18,717 nt of DNA from CAYOXX01 sp964408025 (lineage in GTDB: Bacteria > Acidobacteriota > DATKUA01). Below, one piece after another: positions 1 to 8,538 of the stretch (its first letter is position 1; the number at the start of each line of letters is the position of its first letter). The translations under genes and the position numbers were made by a program. Location of the stretch: contig CAYOXX010000062.1 in assembly GCA_964408025.1 (NCBI GenBank), positions 1-18,717 on the forward strand, in the 5' to 3' direction. The notes beneath the pieces are model-generated. The model was not told the origin of the DNA. It made no database searches and saw nothing but the letters and a program-made list of their open reading frames with translations.

Positions 1-51
1 GTGCTGGAGGGGGGCACCGAGCTGGAGATCGTCGATTTCGAGGTGGAATGA
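1..51 (+). CDS. C-terminal end of an unidentified gene (partial)
   Basis: An open frame enters from the left edge and ends at TGA 49-51, giving the tail VLEGGTELEIVDFEVE. The acidic, beta-strand-like ending is compatible with a real C-terminus, but sixteen residues are too few to recognise a family. The next gene starts 64 nt downstream on the same strand. The frame assignment is an inference: it is the plus-strand frame that reads to a stop with the expected G/C-rich third positions. Confidence 0.4.
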   Translation: MLEGGTELEIVDFEVE

Positions 52-115
52 GGGTCGGGGGGTGAGGGGCGATCGGCACTAGATGTTGTAGTAGAATGAC
101 TCCGGGGGCGGATCA

Positions 116-1948
116 ATGGGCCAATTCACCGTAGTCTACCGCGGGCCGTCTATCGACGAGAATCCCGAGAGGGCGCGGCGACTGGCGGAGCGGATAGCCG
201 CGGACCTGCCGATGTCGGCGGCGGAGGCCCTTCGGCGCCTCGAGCGCACCCCCTTCGCGCTGCGCAGCGGCCTCTCGGAGGAGGAGGCGCTCGGCATCCG
301 GCGCCGCCTGAGCGAAGCCGGCGCCGAGGTGGAGGTAATCCCGGCGAAGGCCGAGACCGGCACGCCGCCCGGGGAGAAGGCGCTCGAGGTGGCGGAGCCG
401 CAACGCCTCTACATCCGGGGCGCTCTGCGGGCGCTGATGCTGGCGCTCTCGTCGGGCCTGCTCCTGGCCGCCGCAATCATCGTCGCCGGCGCGGCCCTGA
501 TTTTACTGGCCGGCCCCCTGGCCGGGGAGGACGGCTCCCCCTACCTGTTCACCGCCGCCGGGTGGGTGACGGTGGCGCTCGGCCTCTTTGTCGTCGTCGC
601 TACGGCGGCCCTGCGCGCGCGCACCCTGCTGCAGATCGTCGCCCCGCCTGACCTCTCGACGCCCCTGAAGACGTTGCAGAGCTTCCTGCGCGCGGTCAAC
701 GACCGCAACTGGCCCAAGGCGCTACGCTGCCTGGCGGCCCGGCCCGGCTCGATCGACCTGGGCGCCCGCTCCCCCGAGAAGGCCTTCCTCTACTTCCGCC
801 AACTGGCCCGCGAGGTGGTGCTGCCGCGCAGGATAGATCCCGCCACCGTCACCGTGCTGCACACCGACGGCGACACCGTCGAGCTCTGCTTTCACCTGAA
901 CCTGATCTGGAGGCAGCCGACCGGCGACGGCTCGCGCTTGCGGCGGGTGCTGGTCGACGCCAGGCGCTTCCAGCGCGGCGACGGCGGCTGGTTCCTGGTA
1001 GACGCCTGCGCATTCGGGCAGCAGCGCCCCGAGCTGCTGCCGCTACCGGGGTGTCGCGAGTGCGGCAGCCGCTGCGAGCTGGGGCGCAACCGCTGCGGCG
1101 CCTGCGGCTCACGCGTCCCGCCGCTGGCTCTGGCCGAGGAGGAGTGGCTTCCCGCGCGCCGCAAGCCCGACCTGGCGGCGCTACTCAGCGCCCTCGTGCC
1201 CGGCCTGGGCCAGGCTTACAACGGCCAGACGCTGAAGGGACTCCTGATCGCCTCCACCTGCTGGATGGTGCTGCCCTGGGCCTTCGGCGTCGTCGACGCC
1301 ATCAGGGTGGCCGAGCGCATCAACCGCAACGAGAGCTTCCACGACCTGCCGTCCCGCCCACTTGTGCCGATTTTGGCTCACCTCGCCGCCCTCCTGGTGG
1401 CCGCCGCCCTCGTGCTCGCCTTCGGCAGGGAGCTGCCGCTGCTGCGCGAGCTCCTGGCCACGCCGCCGGCGCCCGCGCAGAGCGAGCGGCCGGAGACCGA
1501 GTCGCGCTTCCGCTCGTCGGACGGCAGCTTCTCGGTGCTCCTGCCCCGCCGGTGGGAGGTGGCCGAGGAGGAAGAGGGCGGGCTCCCGGTGATGAGGGCG
1601 ACCTCGGAGGACGGCGACTCGACGCTGATGATCTCCACCCAGCCGCTGCCCGACTGGTGGGAGCCCTGCCCGCAGGCGCTCGCTGCCAGGGACCAGCTGC
1701 AGGCGGATGGCGCCGAGGTGGCCAACGTCGACTGCGGACTGAGCGACGGCCACCGGCGCTTCCGCGTCGACAGCTACAGCCCCGACCGCGGCTGGCGCCG
1801 CAGCTTCATCGCCATCGCGGCGGAGGGGAAGCTGATCGTTGTCGCCTTCGCCTGCCGGGCGGAGCGGCAGGACAGGATGGTGCCGCTCTTCGACGCGATC
1901 ATCGGCACGCTCGAGATCCCCACCGGCTCCGAAGTGGAGATGGAGTAA
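116..1948 (+). CDS. Multidomain membrane protein: L7/L12-like segment, NTF2-like segment, zinc ribbon, TM2-like segment
   Basis: This is a 610-residue mosaic of unknown function. Residues 46-76 (FALRSGLSEEEALGIRRRL, then AGAEVEV) resemble the ribosomal protein L7/L12 C-terminal fold, here probably a protein-binding module. Two hydrophobic helices lie at about 104-133 and 145-167. Residues 181-300 look like an NTF2/SnoaL-type alpha-beta domain. Cys313, 316, 320, 327 and 330 form a zinc-ribbon-like cluster. Residues 351-400 carry PGLGQAYNGQ, the hallmark of TM2-type membrane domains, and a further helix lies at about 416-437. The last 145 residues start with FRSSDGSFSVLLPRRW and resemble soluble PsbP/DUF1795-like domains; six Cys-free strands can be guessed but not proven. 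The ATG at 116 follows a G-rich GGGGGCGG element. The gap to the downstream transporter is 134 nt, so co-transcription is possible but not shown. Domain names rest on motif resemblance only. Confidence 0.85.
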   Translation: MGQFTVVYRGPSIDENPERARRLAERIAADLPMSAAEALRRLERTPFALRSGLSEEEALGIRRRLSEAGAEVEVIPAKAETGTPPGEKALEVAEPQRLYIRGALRALMLALSSGLLLAAAIIVAGAALILLAGPLAGEDGSPYLFTAAGWVTVALGLFVVVATAALRARTLLQIVAPPDLSTPLKTLQSFLRAVNDRNWPKALRCLAARPGSIDLGARSPEKAFLYFRQLAREVVLPRRIDPATVTVLHTDGDTVELCFHLNLIWRQPTGDGSRLRRVLVDARRFQRGDGGWFLVDACAFGQQRPELLPLPGCRECGSRCELGRNRCGACGSRVPPLALAEEEWLPARRKPDLAALLSALVPGLGQAYNGQTLKGLLIASTCWMVLPWAFGVVDAIRVAERINRNESFHDLPSRPLVPILAHLAALLVAAALVLAFGRELPLLRELLATPPAPAQSERPETESRFRSSDGSFSVLLPRRWEVAEEEEGGLPVMRATSEDGDSTLMISTQPLPDWWEPCPQALAARDQLQADGAEVANVDCGLSDGHRRFRVDSYSPDRGWRRSFIAIAAEGKLIVVAFACRAERQDRMVPLFDAIIGTLEIPTGSEVEME

Positions 1949-2082
1949 GGCACCGGTCGCTTCCGCGCCGTCGCCGAATCTGGTAATCTTGACTGTCGGC
2001 AAACCGAACTTCTGGAGATTCCCCATCCGGTCGATAAGACACGGATGTAATATATAGAGAGGGCGAGAGGGCGGAGGGAGCG

Positions 2083-3765
2083 ATGATCGAAACCCACATG
2101 TTCATAATCGTCGTGCTGACCTACCTGGCGGTGGTCATCGGCATCGGCGTCTGGCGCAGCCGCGGGGTGAAGAGCCAGGAAGATTTCATGGTCGCGGGCC
2201 GATCGGTGCCGGCATGGCTGTTGGTCGGGACGCTGGTCTGCACCTGGATAGGCGCCGGATCCCTGCTCGGCGGCGGCGGTAGGGCGTTCCGCGAGGGCTT
2301 CAGCCAGCTCTGGATGAGCGGCGGCGCCTGGCTGGCTATCATAATCATCTTCTTCCTGGCCGACCGGGTGCGCAGGATATCGCAGTACACGGTGCAGGAC
2401 CTGCTCGAGCGGCGCTACCACCCGGCGGCCCGCGTGCTGGGGGCCATCGTCGTCATCCTCGGCTCGACGACTATCCTCTCCTACCAACTGCGCGGCGGCG
2501 CCTTCGTGCTCGAGTACATGCTCATGTGGCCGCAGCAGTGGGGGGTACTGATCACCGCCGTGGTCATAATCCTGCTGACGATATTCGCGGGGCTCAGGAG
2601 CATCGTGGCCATCGATGTCGTCAACGGCGTCCTGATTATCCTGGCTATCATCATCGGCCTGCCTCTGATGCTGGCTATCGTCGGCGGCGGCGACATCGGC
2701 AGCGGCGTGCAGCACGTGACCGAGACGCTGCCGCCGGAGCACTTCAGCCTCTTCGGAACGCAGGACCAAACCGAGGGCGGCGGTACCGATCCTGTGCTCG
2801 GCCTGATCTGGGCAATGGGGGTATTCTTCCCCACGTTCTTTCTGCTGCTGGGCGAGAGCAGCATCTACCAGAAGTTCTACAGCGCCAAGGACGAGCGTTC
2901 GGCCCGGCAGGCCGTGATCGGCTTCTTCATCGGCGTCGTCCTCATCGAGATCGCGCTGGCCGCCTTCGCCGTCGTCAGCAGCTCCCACGACGACGCCGAC
3001 GCCTGGCGGAGGGGGCTGGCCGCCTACGAACAGGCCGAGGAGACGGCCCTGACACCGGAGCAGAAGCGGGAGAACTGGAACACCTTCGTCGCGGCGATCC
3101 AGCCAGAAGGCATTGAGGTTCCGCAGCGTCCCGAGGGCGACGCCGAAGCGCTGGCCGCGGCAGCGAGGCTCTACAGAACCCGCACCGACTCGATCAACCT
3201 CTTCTCCGCCTTCCGGCTGTTGCCATTCTGGGCCGGCGCGCTCCTGCTGGCGGGAGGTATGGCGATCATCCTCAGCACCGGCAACTCGTTCATGATGGCC
3301 GCCAGCACCGCGCTCACGCGCGACATCTGGCAGCGGTTCCTGCGCCCGAGGGCAAAGCAGCGGGAGATCATCTGGGTGCAGCGGGCAACGATGATCGTCC
3401 TCGCCGCGGCGGCCGTATCGATGCTCACCGTCTTCACCACCGTATGGCAGATGGCGCTGGCCGCCTACACAGTCATCGGCGCTGGCCTGACGCCGGTGAT
3501 CCTGGCCGCCTTCCTCTGGAAGCGGGTGACACCGGCCGGGGGCGTGGCCAGCGTCGCGGCCGGCCTCATCACCTGGGCGGTGTTCGTCGGCCTCATCCTG
3601 ACCGGCGTCCTCGAGATGGACTTCGACTACATCATCTACCCCGCCGCCGGCGCCAGCATCTTCTTCCTCGTCGCCGTCAGCCTCGTGACCAGGCCGTCGC
3701 CACCGGAAGTCTACCGGCAATTCGTGGGCGGAGCCGAGGAAGCTGGTTCAAGCGAGGGGTCCTGA
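2083..3765 (+). CDS. Sodium:solute symporter family (SSS) protein
   Basis: This is a 560-residue multi-pass inner-membrane transporter. The N-terminal signature EDFMVAGRSVPAW (residues 33-45) followed by TWIGAGSLLG is typical of the SSS family, which couples uptake of sugars, amino acids, carboxylates or similar solutes to Na+ entry. The segment from residue 398 (STGNSFMMAAST, then LTRDIW) matches the conserved helix that contributes Ser/Thr ligands to the Na2 site in this family. AFLWKRVTPAGGVAS (476-490) is the usual late-helix motif. Unusually, about 75 hydrophilic residues (300-375, rich in Glu, Ala and Arg) separate the helix ending near 298 from the next at about 381. The start is supported by GGAGGGAG just upstream of ATG 2083. 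The stop is 3 nt before the amidohydrolase gene, so the substrate may be something that enzyme hydrolyses. The substrate itself cannot be read from sequence. Confidence 0.92.
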   Translation: MIETHMFIIVVLTYLAVVIGIGVWRSRGVKSQEDFMVAGRSVPAWLLVGTLVCTWIGAGSLLGGGGRAFREGFSQLWMSGGAWLAIIIIFFLADRVRRISQYTVQDLLERRYHPAARVLGAIVVILGSTTILSYQLRGGAFVLEYMLMWPQQWGVLITAVVIILLTIFAGLRSIVAIDVVNGVLIILAIIIGLPLMLAIVGGGDIGSGVQHVTETLPPEHFSLFGTQDQTEGGGTDPVLGLIWAMGVFFPTFFLLLGESSIYQKFYSAKDERSARQAVIGFFIGVVLIEIALAAFAVVSSSHDDADAWRRGLAAYEQAEETALTPEQKRENWNTFVAAIQPEGIEVPQRPEGDAEALAAAARLYRTRTDSINLFSAFRLLPFWAGALLLAGGMAIILSTGNSFMMAASTALTRDIWQRFLRPRAKQREIIWVQRATMIVLAAAAVSMLTVFTTVWQMALAAYTVIGAGLTPVILAAFLWKRVTPAGGVASVAAGLITWAVFVGLILTGVLEMDFDYIIYPAAGASIFFLVAVSLVTRPSPPEVYRQFVGGAEEAGSSEGS

Positions 3766-3768
3766 TCG

Positions 3769-5388
3769 ATGCTAGCCGCCGAAGCCGAACTGATCCTCAG
3801 CCGCGGCGTCATCCATACCTGCGATCCCGCGCAGCCCCGGGCCGAGGCGATCGCCGTGGCCGGGGGGCAGGTGCTCGCCGTCGGCTCGAGCGACGAGATC
3901 GAGGGGCTGCGGCGGCCCACGACGCGCCGCATCGACCTCGAGGGGGCGCTGGTGCTGCCCGGCCTCAGCGACGGCCACACCCACCTCGAGAAGTACGCGC
4001 CGTTCATCGATGCCCTCGACCTGCGCGACGTGGCGAGCAGGGAGGAGTTCCGGCTGCGGGTGCGGGCCGCGGCCGCCGACATCGGCCCCGACGGCTGGCT
4101 GCTGGGGTGCAACTGGAACGAGGAGCGCTGGGGCGGCGAGCCCCCCGACCGGGGCTGGATCGACGACCTGACGCCGACGACGCCCGCCGTGCTCTTCAAG
4201 GAGGACCTGCACCAGGCGCTCTGCAACGGCGTCGCGCTGGCCCGGGCGGGAATCGGGGCGGGCACGCCGCCGCCGCCGGGGGGCGTAATCGTCGAGGACG
4301 AACGCGGCCGGCCCAACGGCATCCTGATGGAGAGCGCCATGCGGCCCGTGGAGGCCCTAGTGCCGCAGCTCTCGCCGGAGCTGCGGGGCTCGGCGCAGCG
4401 GCGGGTTTTGGCCCTGGCAAACTCCCTCGGCATCACGCACATCTGCGACGTCTCGGTCGAGCCGGACGACCTGGGGTGGTTTTTCAACGCAGAGAAGGCG
4501 GGGGCGCTGACCTGCCGCCTGGATCTGTTCCCGCCGATCGAGAAGTGGGAAAAGCTCGCCCGCGCGGGGCTCCGCTCGGGCGTGGGCCTCGAGCTGACAC
4601 GCCTGGGCGGAGTGAAGGGCTTCCTGGACGGCTCGCTCGGCTCCCGCACGGCCCTGATGTTCGAGGATTACCTGGACGAGCCGGGCCGGCGCGGCAACCT
4701 CAGCGGCATGGCCGAGCCGCTGAGCGGAATGCAGGCGATGCTGCTCTGCGCCGACCACGCCGGGCTCCGAGTCGCCCTGCACGCCATCGGTGACGCCGCC
4801 AACCGCATCGCCCTCGACATGTTCGAGCGGGTGCGCCGCGAGAGCCGCTACCCATACCCCGGCTTGCGGCACCGCATCGAGCACGCCCAGCACATCCACC
4901 CCGACGACGTGCCCCGCTTCGCGGAGCTTGGCCTGGTCGCCTCCTGCCAGCCGGCGCATCTGACGGGGGACGGCTGCTTCGCGGAAAAGAGGCTGGGGAG
5001 GGACCGCTGCCGGCACTCCTACCCGTTCCGCTCGCTGCTCGATGCCGGCACCACGGTAATCTTCGGCTCCGACTGGACGGTCGCCGACCTCAACCCCTTC
5101 CTCGGCATCTGGGCCGCCGTGACCCGCAAGACCGACGACGGCGAGCATCCCGACGGCTGGGTTCCGGAGCAGAAGCTGACCGTAGAGGAGGCGGTGGCCG
5201 CTTACACCGTAAGCGCCGCCCGCGCCAGCGGCCAAGAGGGCGAGTGGGGATGGCTGGCCCCCGGTCTCGCCGCCGACCTCGTGGTGCTGGACCGCAACAT
5301 ATTCAACTGCGACCCCGATGAGATTCGCGACACCGCAGTTCTGCGGACGCTGCTGGCCGGCCGCCAGGTCTACCCGGAGACGGAATGA
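3769..5388 (+). CDS. YtcJ-like metal-dependent amidohydrolase (amidohydrolase family 3)
   Basis: This is a 539-residue cytoplasmic hydrolase of the amidohydrolase superfamily (TIM barrel with a split beta-sandwich). Visible metal-site motifs are GHTH (His70, His72), Lys283 in GVKGFLDGSLGSRTA (the likely bridging lysine), His338 in LHAIGD, His372 in RHRIEHAQHI and Asp435 in GSDWTVADLNPF. The order and the GFLDGSLGSRTA motif match the YtcJ/NfdA (N-substituted formamide deformylase) branch. Length is normal for that branch. There is no signal peptide. The C-terminal AADLVVLDRNIF is the usual strand returning to the composite sandwich. The start ATG at 3769 has GAGGGG nine nt upstream, within the end of the transporter gene. 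The substrate is unknown; cyclic or linear amides are the family norm. Pairing with a symporter suggests uptake followed by hydrolysis. Confidence 0.92.
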   Translation: MLAAEAELILSRGVIHTCDPAQPRAEAIAVAGGQVLAVGSSDEIEGLRRPTTRRIDLEGALVLPGLSDGHTHLEKYAPFIDALDLRDVASREEFRLRVRAAAADIGPDGWLLGCNWNEERWGGEPPDRGWIDDLTPTTPAVLFKEDLHQALCNGVALARAGIGAGTPPPPGGVIVEDERGRPNGILMESAMRPVEALVPQLSPELRGSAQRRVLALANSLGITHICDVSVEPDDLGWFFNAEKAGALTCRLDLFPPIEKWEKLARAGLRSGVGLELTRLGGVKGFLDGSLGSRTALMFEDYLDEPGRRGNLSGMAEPLSGMQAMLLCADHAGLRVALHAIGDAANRIALDMFERVRRESRYPYPGLRHRIEHAQHIHPDDVPRFAELGLVASCQPAHLTGDGCFAEKRLGRDRCRHSYPFRSLLDAGTTVIFGSDWTVADLNPFLGIWAAVTRKTDDGEHPDGWVPEQKLTVEEAVAAYTVSAARASGQEGEWGWLAPGLAADLVVLDRNIFNCDPDEIRDTAVLRTLLAGRQVYPETE

Positions 5389-5942
5389 TGAACCGAACGA
5401 AGCTGCTGGCGGGGCTCCTGATCGCACTGGTGATCGCCAGCTGGATCGCGACCGCCTACTTCTATCTCCGCCTGCCGAGCACCATCCCCACCCACTTCCC
5501 TCCCAGGAGCCTGGAGAGGGATTTCGGATCGAAGATCACGCTCTTCATCTTCCCAGGCCTGCTGACCGTCGTCGCGGCGGCAACGCTGCTCTCTTACAGG
5601 TTCCGGAGGCGGATCTACTTCTTCGGCAAGCGCCGCCTGTTGACGCTACCCGAGGAAGCACAGGAGCCCGTCTTCGAGCGTGTCTACCAGGTGGTGCTGG
5701 TGATCGGCATATTCATAGTCCTGGTGATGAGCTACTTCGAGGTTTCGATGGCCCTCTATGCCCTCGGCGTCATCTGGCAGTTCAAGACATGGCCGATGTT
5801 CGCCGCGGCCGGCGTGATGGCTCTCTACATCGTCTTCAATTTCTACCTAGTCAACCGCATGGTCCGCTACGCCGAGGCCTGGATCGAGGCCCGTAGAGGA
5901 GAAGACAGCGGAGGACAATCCCTGCCACCGGGCTTCCGGTAG
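5385..5942 (+). CDS. Small membrane protein, DUF1648-like
   Basis: This is a 185-residue predicted membrane protein with four hydrophobic helices, at roughly 7-28, 52-71, 103-123 and 135-156. The segment LPSTIPTHFPP followed by a strand and GSKITLFIFP (residues 30-58) matches the conserved core of DUF1648, also seen at the N-terminus of SdpI-type immunity proteins and of many small uncharacterised membrane proteins. Its ATG overlaps the amidohydrolase stop (ATGA; a second in-frame ATG follows at 5388), and GGAG lies at 5376-5379, so translation is probably coupled to the enzyme gene. The charged C-terminus is likely cytoplasmic. Function is unknown; an accessory role to the transporter/hydrolase pair is only inferred from position. 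Confidence 0.85.
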   Translation: MMNRTKLLAGLLIALVIASWIATAYFYLRLPSTIPTHFPPRSLERDFGSKITLFIFPGLLTVVAAATLLSYRFRRRIYFFGKRRLLTLPEEAQEPVFERVYQVVLVIGIFIVLVMSYFEVSMALYALGVIWQFKTWPMFAAAGVMALYIVFNFYLVNRMVRYAEAWIEARRGEDSGGQSLPPGFR

Positions 5943-6015
5943 GGTGGATATTCATTGCCGTATCCCGAGACCTTCAGCGACCGATTCCTCCTTTTCATTC
6001 CCTTGGCCAGCGGCC

Positions 6016-6043
6016 TTGCAATCCGAGAGCGAGTGCCTAAAAT
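6016..6043 (+). promoter_or_regulatory. Putative sigma70-type promoter for the first sulfatase-fold gene
   Basis: TTGCAA (6016-6021) and TAAAAT (6038-6043) are separated by 16 nt, matching the -35 and -10 consensus at 4/6 and 5/6 positions. Transcription would start near 6050, and GGAAGGACGGAG (6054-6065) then serves as the ribosome site for ATG 6071. The housekeeping consensus of this organism is not known, so this is a pattern match only. Confidence 0.4.
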
Positions 6044-6070
6044 GAGTGGCCCTGGAAGGACGGAGTTCTC

Positions 6071-8389
6071 ATGAGCCCTTCGATAAAGCTGACCGCAGCA
6101 GCCGCCACTCTACTGGCGTCGCTGCTCCTCCTCACGGACTGCGGCGAGCAGGCTGCGGACCAGGCCGAGGGCGGTCTCGACCTGATAGCTCTGCACGGCG
6201 TCGCCCGGCAGCTCATCGAGACCGGCGGCATCGACATCTCCTCACCCCTCGGCCACTACTACACCGAACGAGGCTGGTCGCGCAGGTTCTGCGATGAACA
6301 AAGCGGCCTCACGATTATCGCGGCCGTCACGAGCAGCAGCATCCTCCGTTACCAGGTGCTCAGGCCCGCCGAGCGCTGGCTGGAATTCAACGTCTCCCTT
6401 CAGGGTCCCTTCAAGGGCCCCAGGCGGCAGAGAATCAGGGTCTTCGCGGGCCGACGCAAGCTGGCCTCATTCGCCCTTCGCAGGGGCGAGGACCACACGT
6501 TACTGGTGCGGATTCCGGCCGAGGTCCAGCGCGCCGGCGAGAACGAGATCCGCTTCCGATTCGCCAAAGTCCGCCCAAACCGCCTTTACCTGTGCGACGA
6601 GGAGTCGCACAGGCGCGAACCGCACCCCGGCATCGCCGCCTACTTCGGCGAATTCAAGATCTTCTTCGGCGACGCCGAGGGGCCGTGGCGCGACCGGATC
6701 AGGGACGACATAGACGTCTTCAGCCTCTCCGGCGACGGCCGCTCCCTTGCCCAGACGCCCAACAGCGCCCTGACATACGCATTCGAGATCGCGCGCGGGA
6801 CGCGTCTTCTCTTACGAGGCATCCAGCAGGCATCAGTTGGAGACGAGGAGACGGGTGAGCTGACGGTCTCCGTCTCCGCCCGCACCGACACAAGGCCCCA
6901 ATGGAATCAGCTCTGGAGCCGTAGCATCTCCATCGGCCCATTCTATTCGGCCGGCGGATTCGAAGCCGACCTGCAGCTTGACGACTACGCTGGGGAGATT
7001 GCCGAACTGCGTTTCGAAGTCTCGGCCTCAGGCGCCTTTTCCAATGCGAGAGTATTGTGGGAACGTATGCGTCTGCTGACGCCGGAGACCGAGGTTCAGG
7101 CCCAGCAGAGCGAACCGGTTCGCATCGGAGACGGCATCAGGCATGTCGTCGTCATCGTCCTGGACGCGGCGCGGCCCGACCACTTCGGCTGCTACGGCGA
7201 CGAGCGCGGCATGACACCCAACATCGACGCGCTGTCCGAAAACTCAATAGTCTTCCGCAACGCGGTAGCCCCCGCACCCTATACAATCGCTTCGGTATCC
7301 AGCATCTTCAGCGGACTCCTCCCCGAAACCCATGGCGTCCGCGACAACACCAGAGTTTTCCCCGAGGAGCTGGAGAACATGGCGCGAGCTTTCAACCGCG
7401 GCGGTTACTACACTCTGGCGCTGGCCGGCACGCACTTCGTCCACAGAAAATACGGCATCACGCGCGACTGCGACGATGTGGTTCTCCTCTACAGCAGCGT
7501 CATCTACGAGGAGAACATCTCGCTCATGGACGAGGCCGCCATGGAAGGCGCGGTGGCCGCGGCGGCTGCCAGCGGCCAGCCTATCTTCCTCTACGCCCAC
7601 TTCCTCCCCCCCCACTGGCCCTATGACCCACCGGAGCCTTTCGACAGCCACTTCGACTACGACGAGCAAATAACCTACACCCGGACCTGGATGCTCGAGT
7701 CGCTGCTGCAAAACAGGCTCATCGAGCCGGACCACCCCGACATCGCCACCCTCCACCGGCGCTACATGAACAACCTGGTCTACGGCGACTACCTTGTCGG
7801 ACAGCTCCTGGAGACGCTGCGCCGCCATGGCCTCTACGACGACGCACTGGTCATCGTCACCGCCGACCACGGCGAGGAGTTCGGCGAGCACCGCTTCATG
7901 GATCACAACTCCGACGTCTACGACACGATGATCGCCGTCCCGTTTATCGTGCGCGTGCCGGGAGACGGGCAGCAAGGAGAGGTCCGGCAGCAGGTCGGCC
8001 TGATCGACCTCTTCCCCACTTTCGTCGAGCTCTTCGGTCTCGATGCCGGGGAAGTCGAGTTTGAGGGCCGCAGCATCGCGCCGCTCGTCGCCGGTCGCGA
8101 GCAAGAGCCGGGCGACTTCTACTACTCCCGCGCCTCCTCGCAGGCGATAATCTTCACGCTGCGCGGTGAGCGTTACAAGTTCGTCCACCACCACTTCCGC
8201 GACGAGCTCTACGACCTGAATTCCGACCCGGAGGAGACGCACAACATCATCGACCGGCATCCCGTGCTGGCGACATTCCTGCGTCAGCGGGGCATGCTCT
8301 TCATCTCCTCGCGCGCCAGCGAAGGGGTGACCCAAATTGAGATCTCGCCCGAGGAACGGCGGGCGCTGCGCGACCTCGGATACTTCTAA
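6071..8389 (+). CDS. Sulfatase-fold (alkaline phosphatase superfamily) exported protein S1 with N-terminal beta-rich domains
   Basis: This 772-residue protein has a hydrophobic signal (residues 5-22) ending in LTDC with Cys24. It aligns with the better lipobox of paralogue S3, but Asp at -1 is atypical, so lipidation is uncertain. Residues 80-200 and about 230-335 look like two beta-sandwich (jelly-roll) modules. The catalytic domain runs from about 355 to 772. Putative metal ligands are Asp365 and Asp370 (VLDAARPDHFGCYG), Asp599-His600 (TADHGEEFGEH) and His612. His510 and His515 (AHFLPPHWPY) are likely pocket residues. At the nucleophile position the sequence is PYTIAS: Thr405 replaces the Cys/Ser that becomes formylglycine in sulfatases, and Ala407 replaces the usual Pro. 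Activity is therefore more likely as a phosphatase, phosphodiesterase or phospho-group transferase, or on an unknown ester, probably at a surface glycan. The ending LRDLGYF is typical of the family. A strong Shine-Dalgarno supports the start. The membrane glycosyltransferase-like gene GT1 follows after 149 nt. Confidence 0.88.
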   Translation: MSPSIKLTAAAATLLASLLLLTDCGEQAADQAEGGLDLIALHGVARQLIETGGIDISSPLGHYYTERGWSRRFCDEQSGLTIIAAVTSSSILRYQVLRPAERWLEFNVSLQGPFKGPRRQRIRVFAGRRKLASFALRRGEDHTLLVRIPAEVQRAGENEIRFRFAKVRPNRLYLCDEESHRREPHPGIAAYFGEFKIFFGDAEGPWRDRIRDDIDVFSLSGDGRSLAQTPNSALTYAFEIARGTRLLLRGIQQASVGDEETGELTVSVSARTDTRPQWNQLWSRSISIGPFYSAGGFEADLQLDDYAGEIAELRFEVSASGAFSNARVLWERMRLLTPETEVQAQQSEPVRIGDGIRHVVVIVLDAARPDHFGCYGDERGMTPNIDALSENSIVFRNAVAPAPYTIASVSSIFSGLLPETHGVRDNTRVFPEELENMARAFNRGGYYTLALAGTHFVHRKYGITRDCDDVVLLYSSVIYEENISLMDEAAMEGAVAAAAASGQPIFLYAHFLPPHWPYDPPEPFDSHFDYDEQITYTRTWMLESLLQNRLIEPDHPDIATLHRRYMNNLVYGDYLVGQLLETLRRHGLYDDALVIVTADHGEEFGEHRFMDHNSDVYDTMIAVPFIVRVPGDGQQGEVRQQVGLIDLFPTFVELFGLDAGEVEFEGRSIAPLVAGREQEPGDFYYSRASSQAIIFTLRGERYKFVHHHFRDELYDLNSDPEETHNIIDRHPVLATFLRQRGMLFISSRASEGVTQIEISPEERRALRDLGYF

Positions 8390-8538
8390 CGCTCAAACAG
8401 CAATTCCCCCCTCGCGGGACGCTCCGTTGCGGGAAGCGGGCGGCCGTGATAGGTTCGCTGCGGCCCGCCAGGGATGAGCGGCGGTCGGGACGGGGCCGGC
8501 CGGCTCCAACCCGCAACTGAACCTCGAGAGAGCGTGCG

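Noticed and set aside
2040..2060. AT-rich patch TAATATATAG before the symporter as a -10 element
   Set aside because: No acceptable -35 hexamer is found at 16-18 nt from it, so it is not listed as a promoter.
8400..8530. GC-rich inverted repeats between S1 and GT1 (GCGGGC and GCCCGC) as a terminator
   Set aside because: The stem is short, the loop is long and there is no T-run; such matches are expected by chance in GC-rich sequence.
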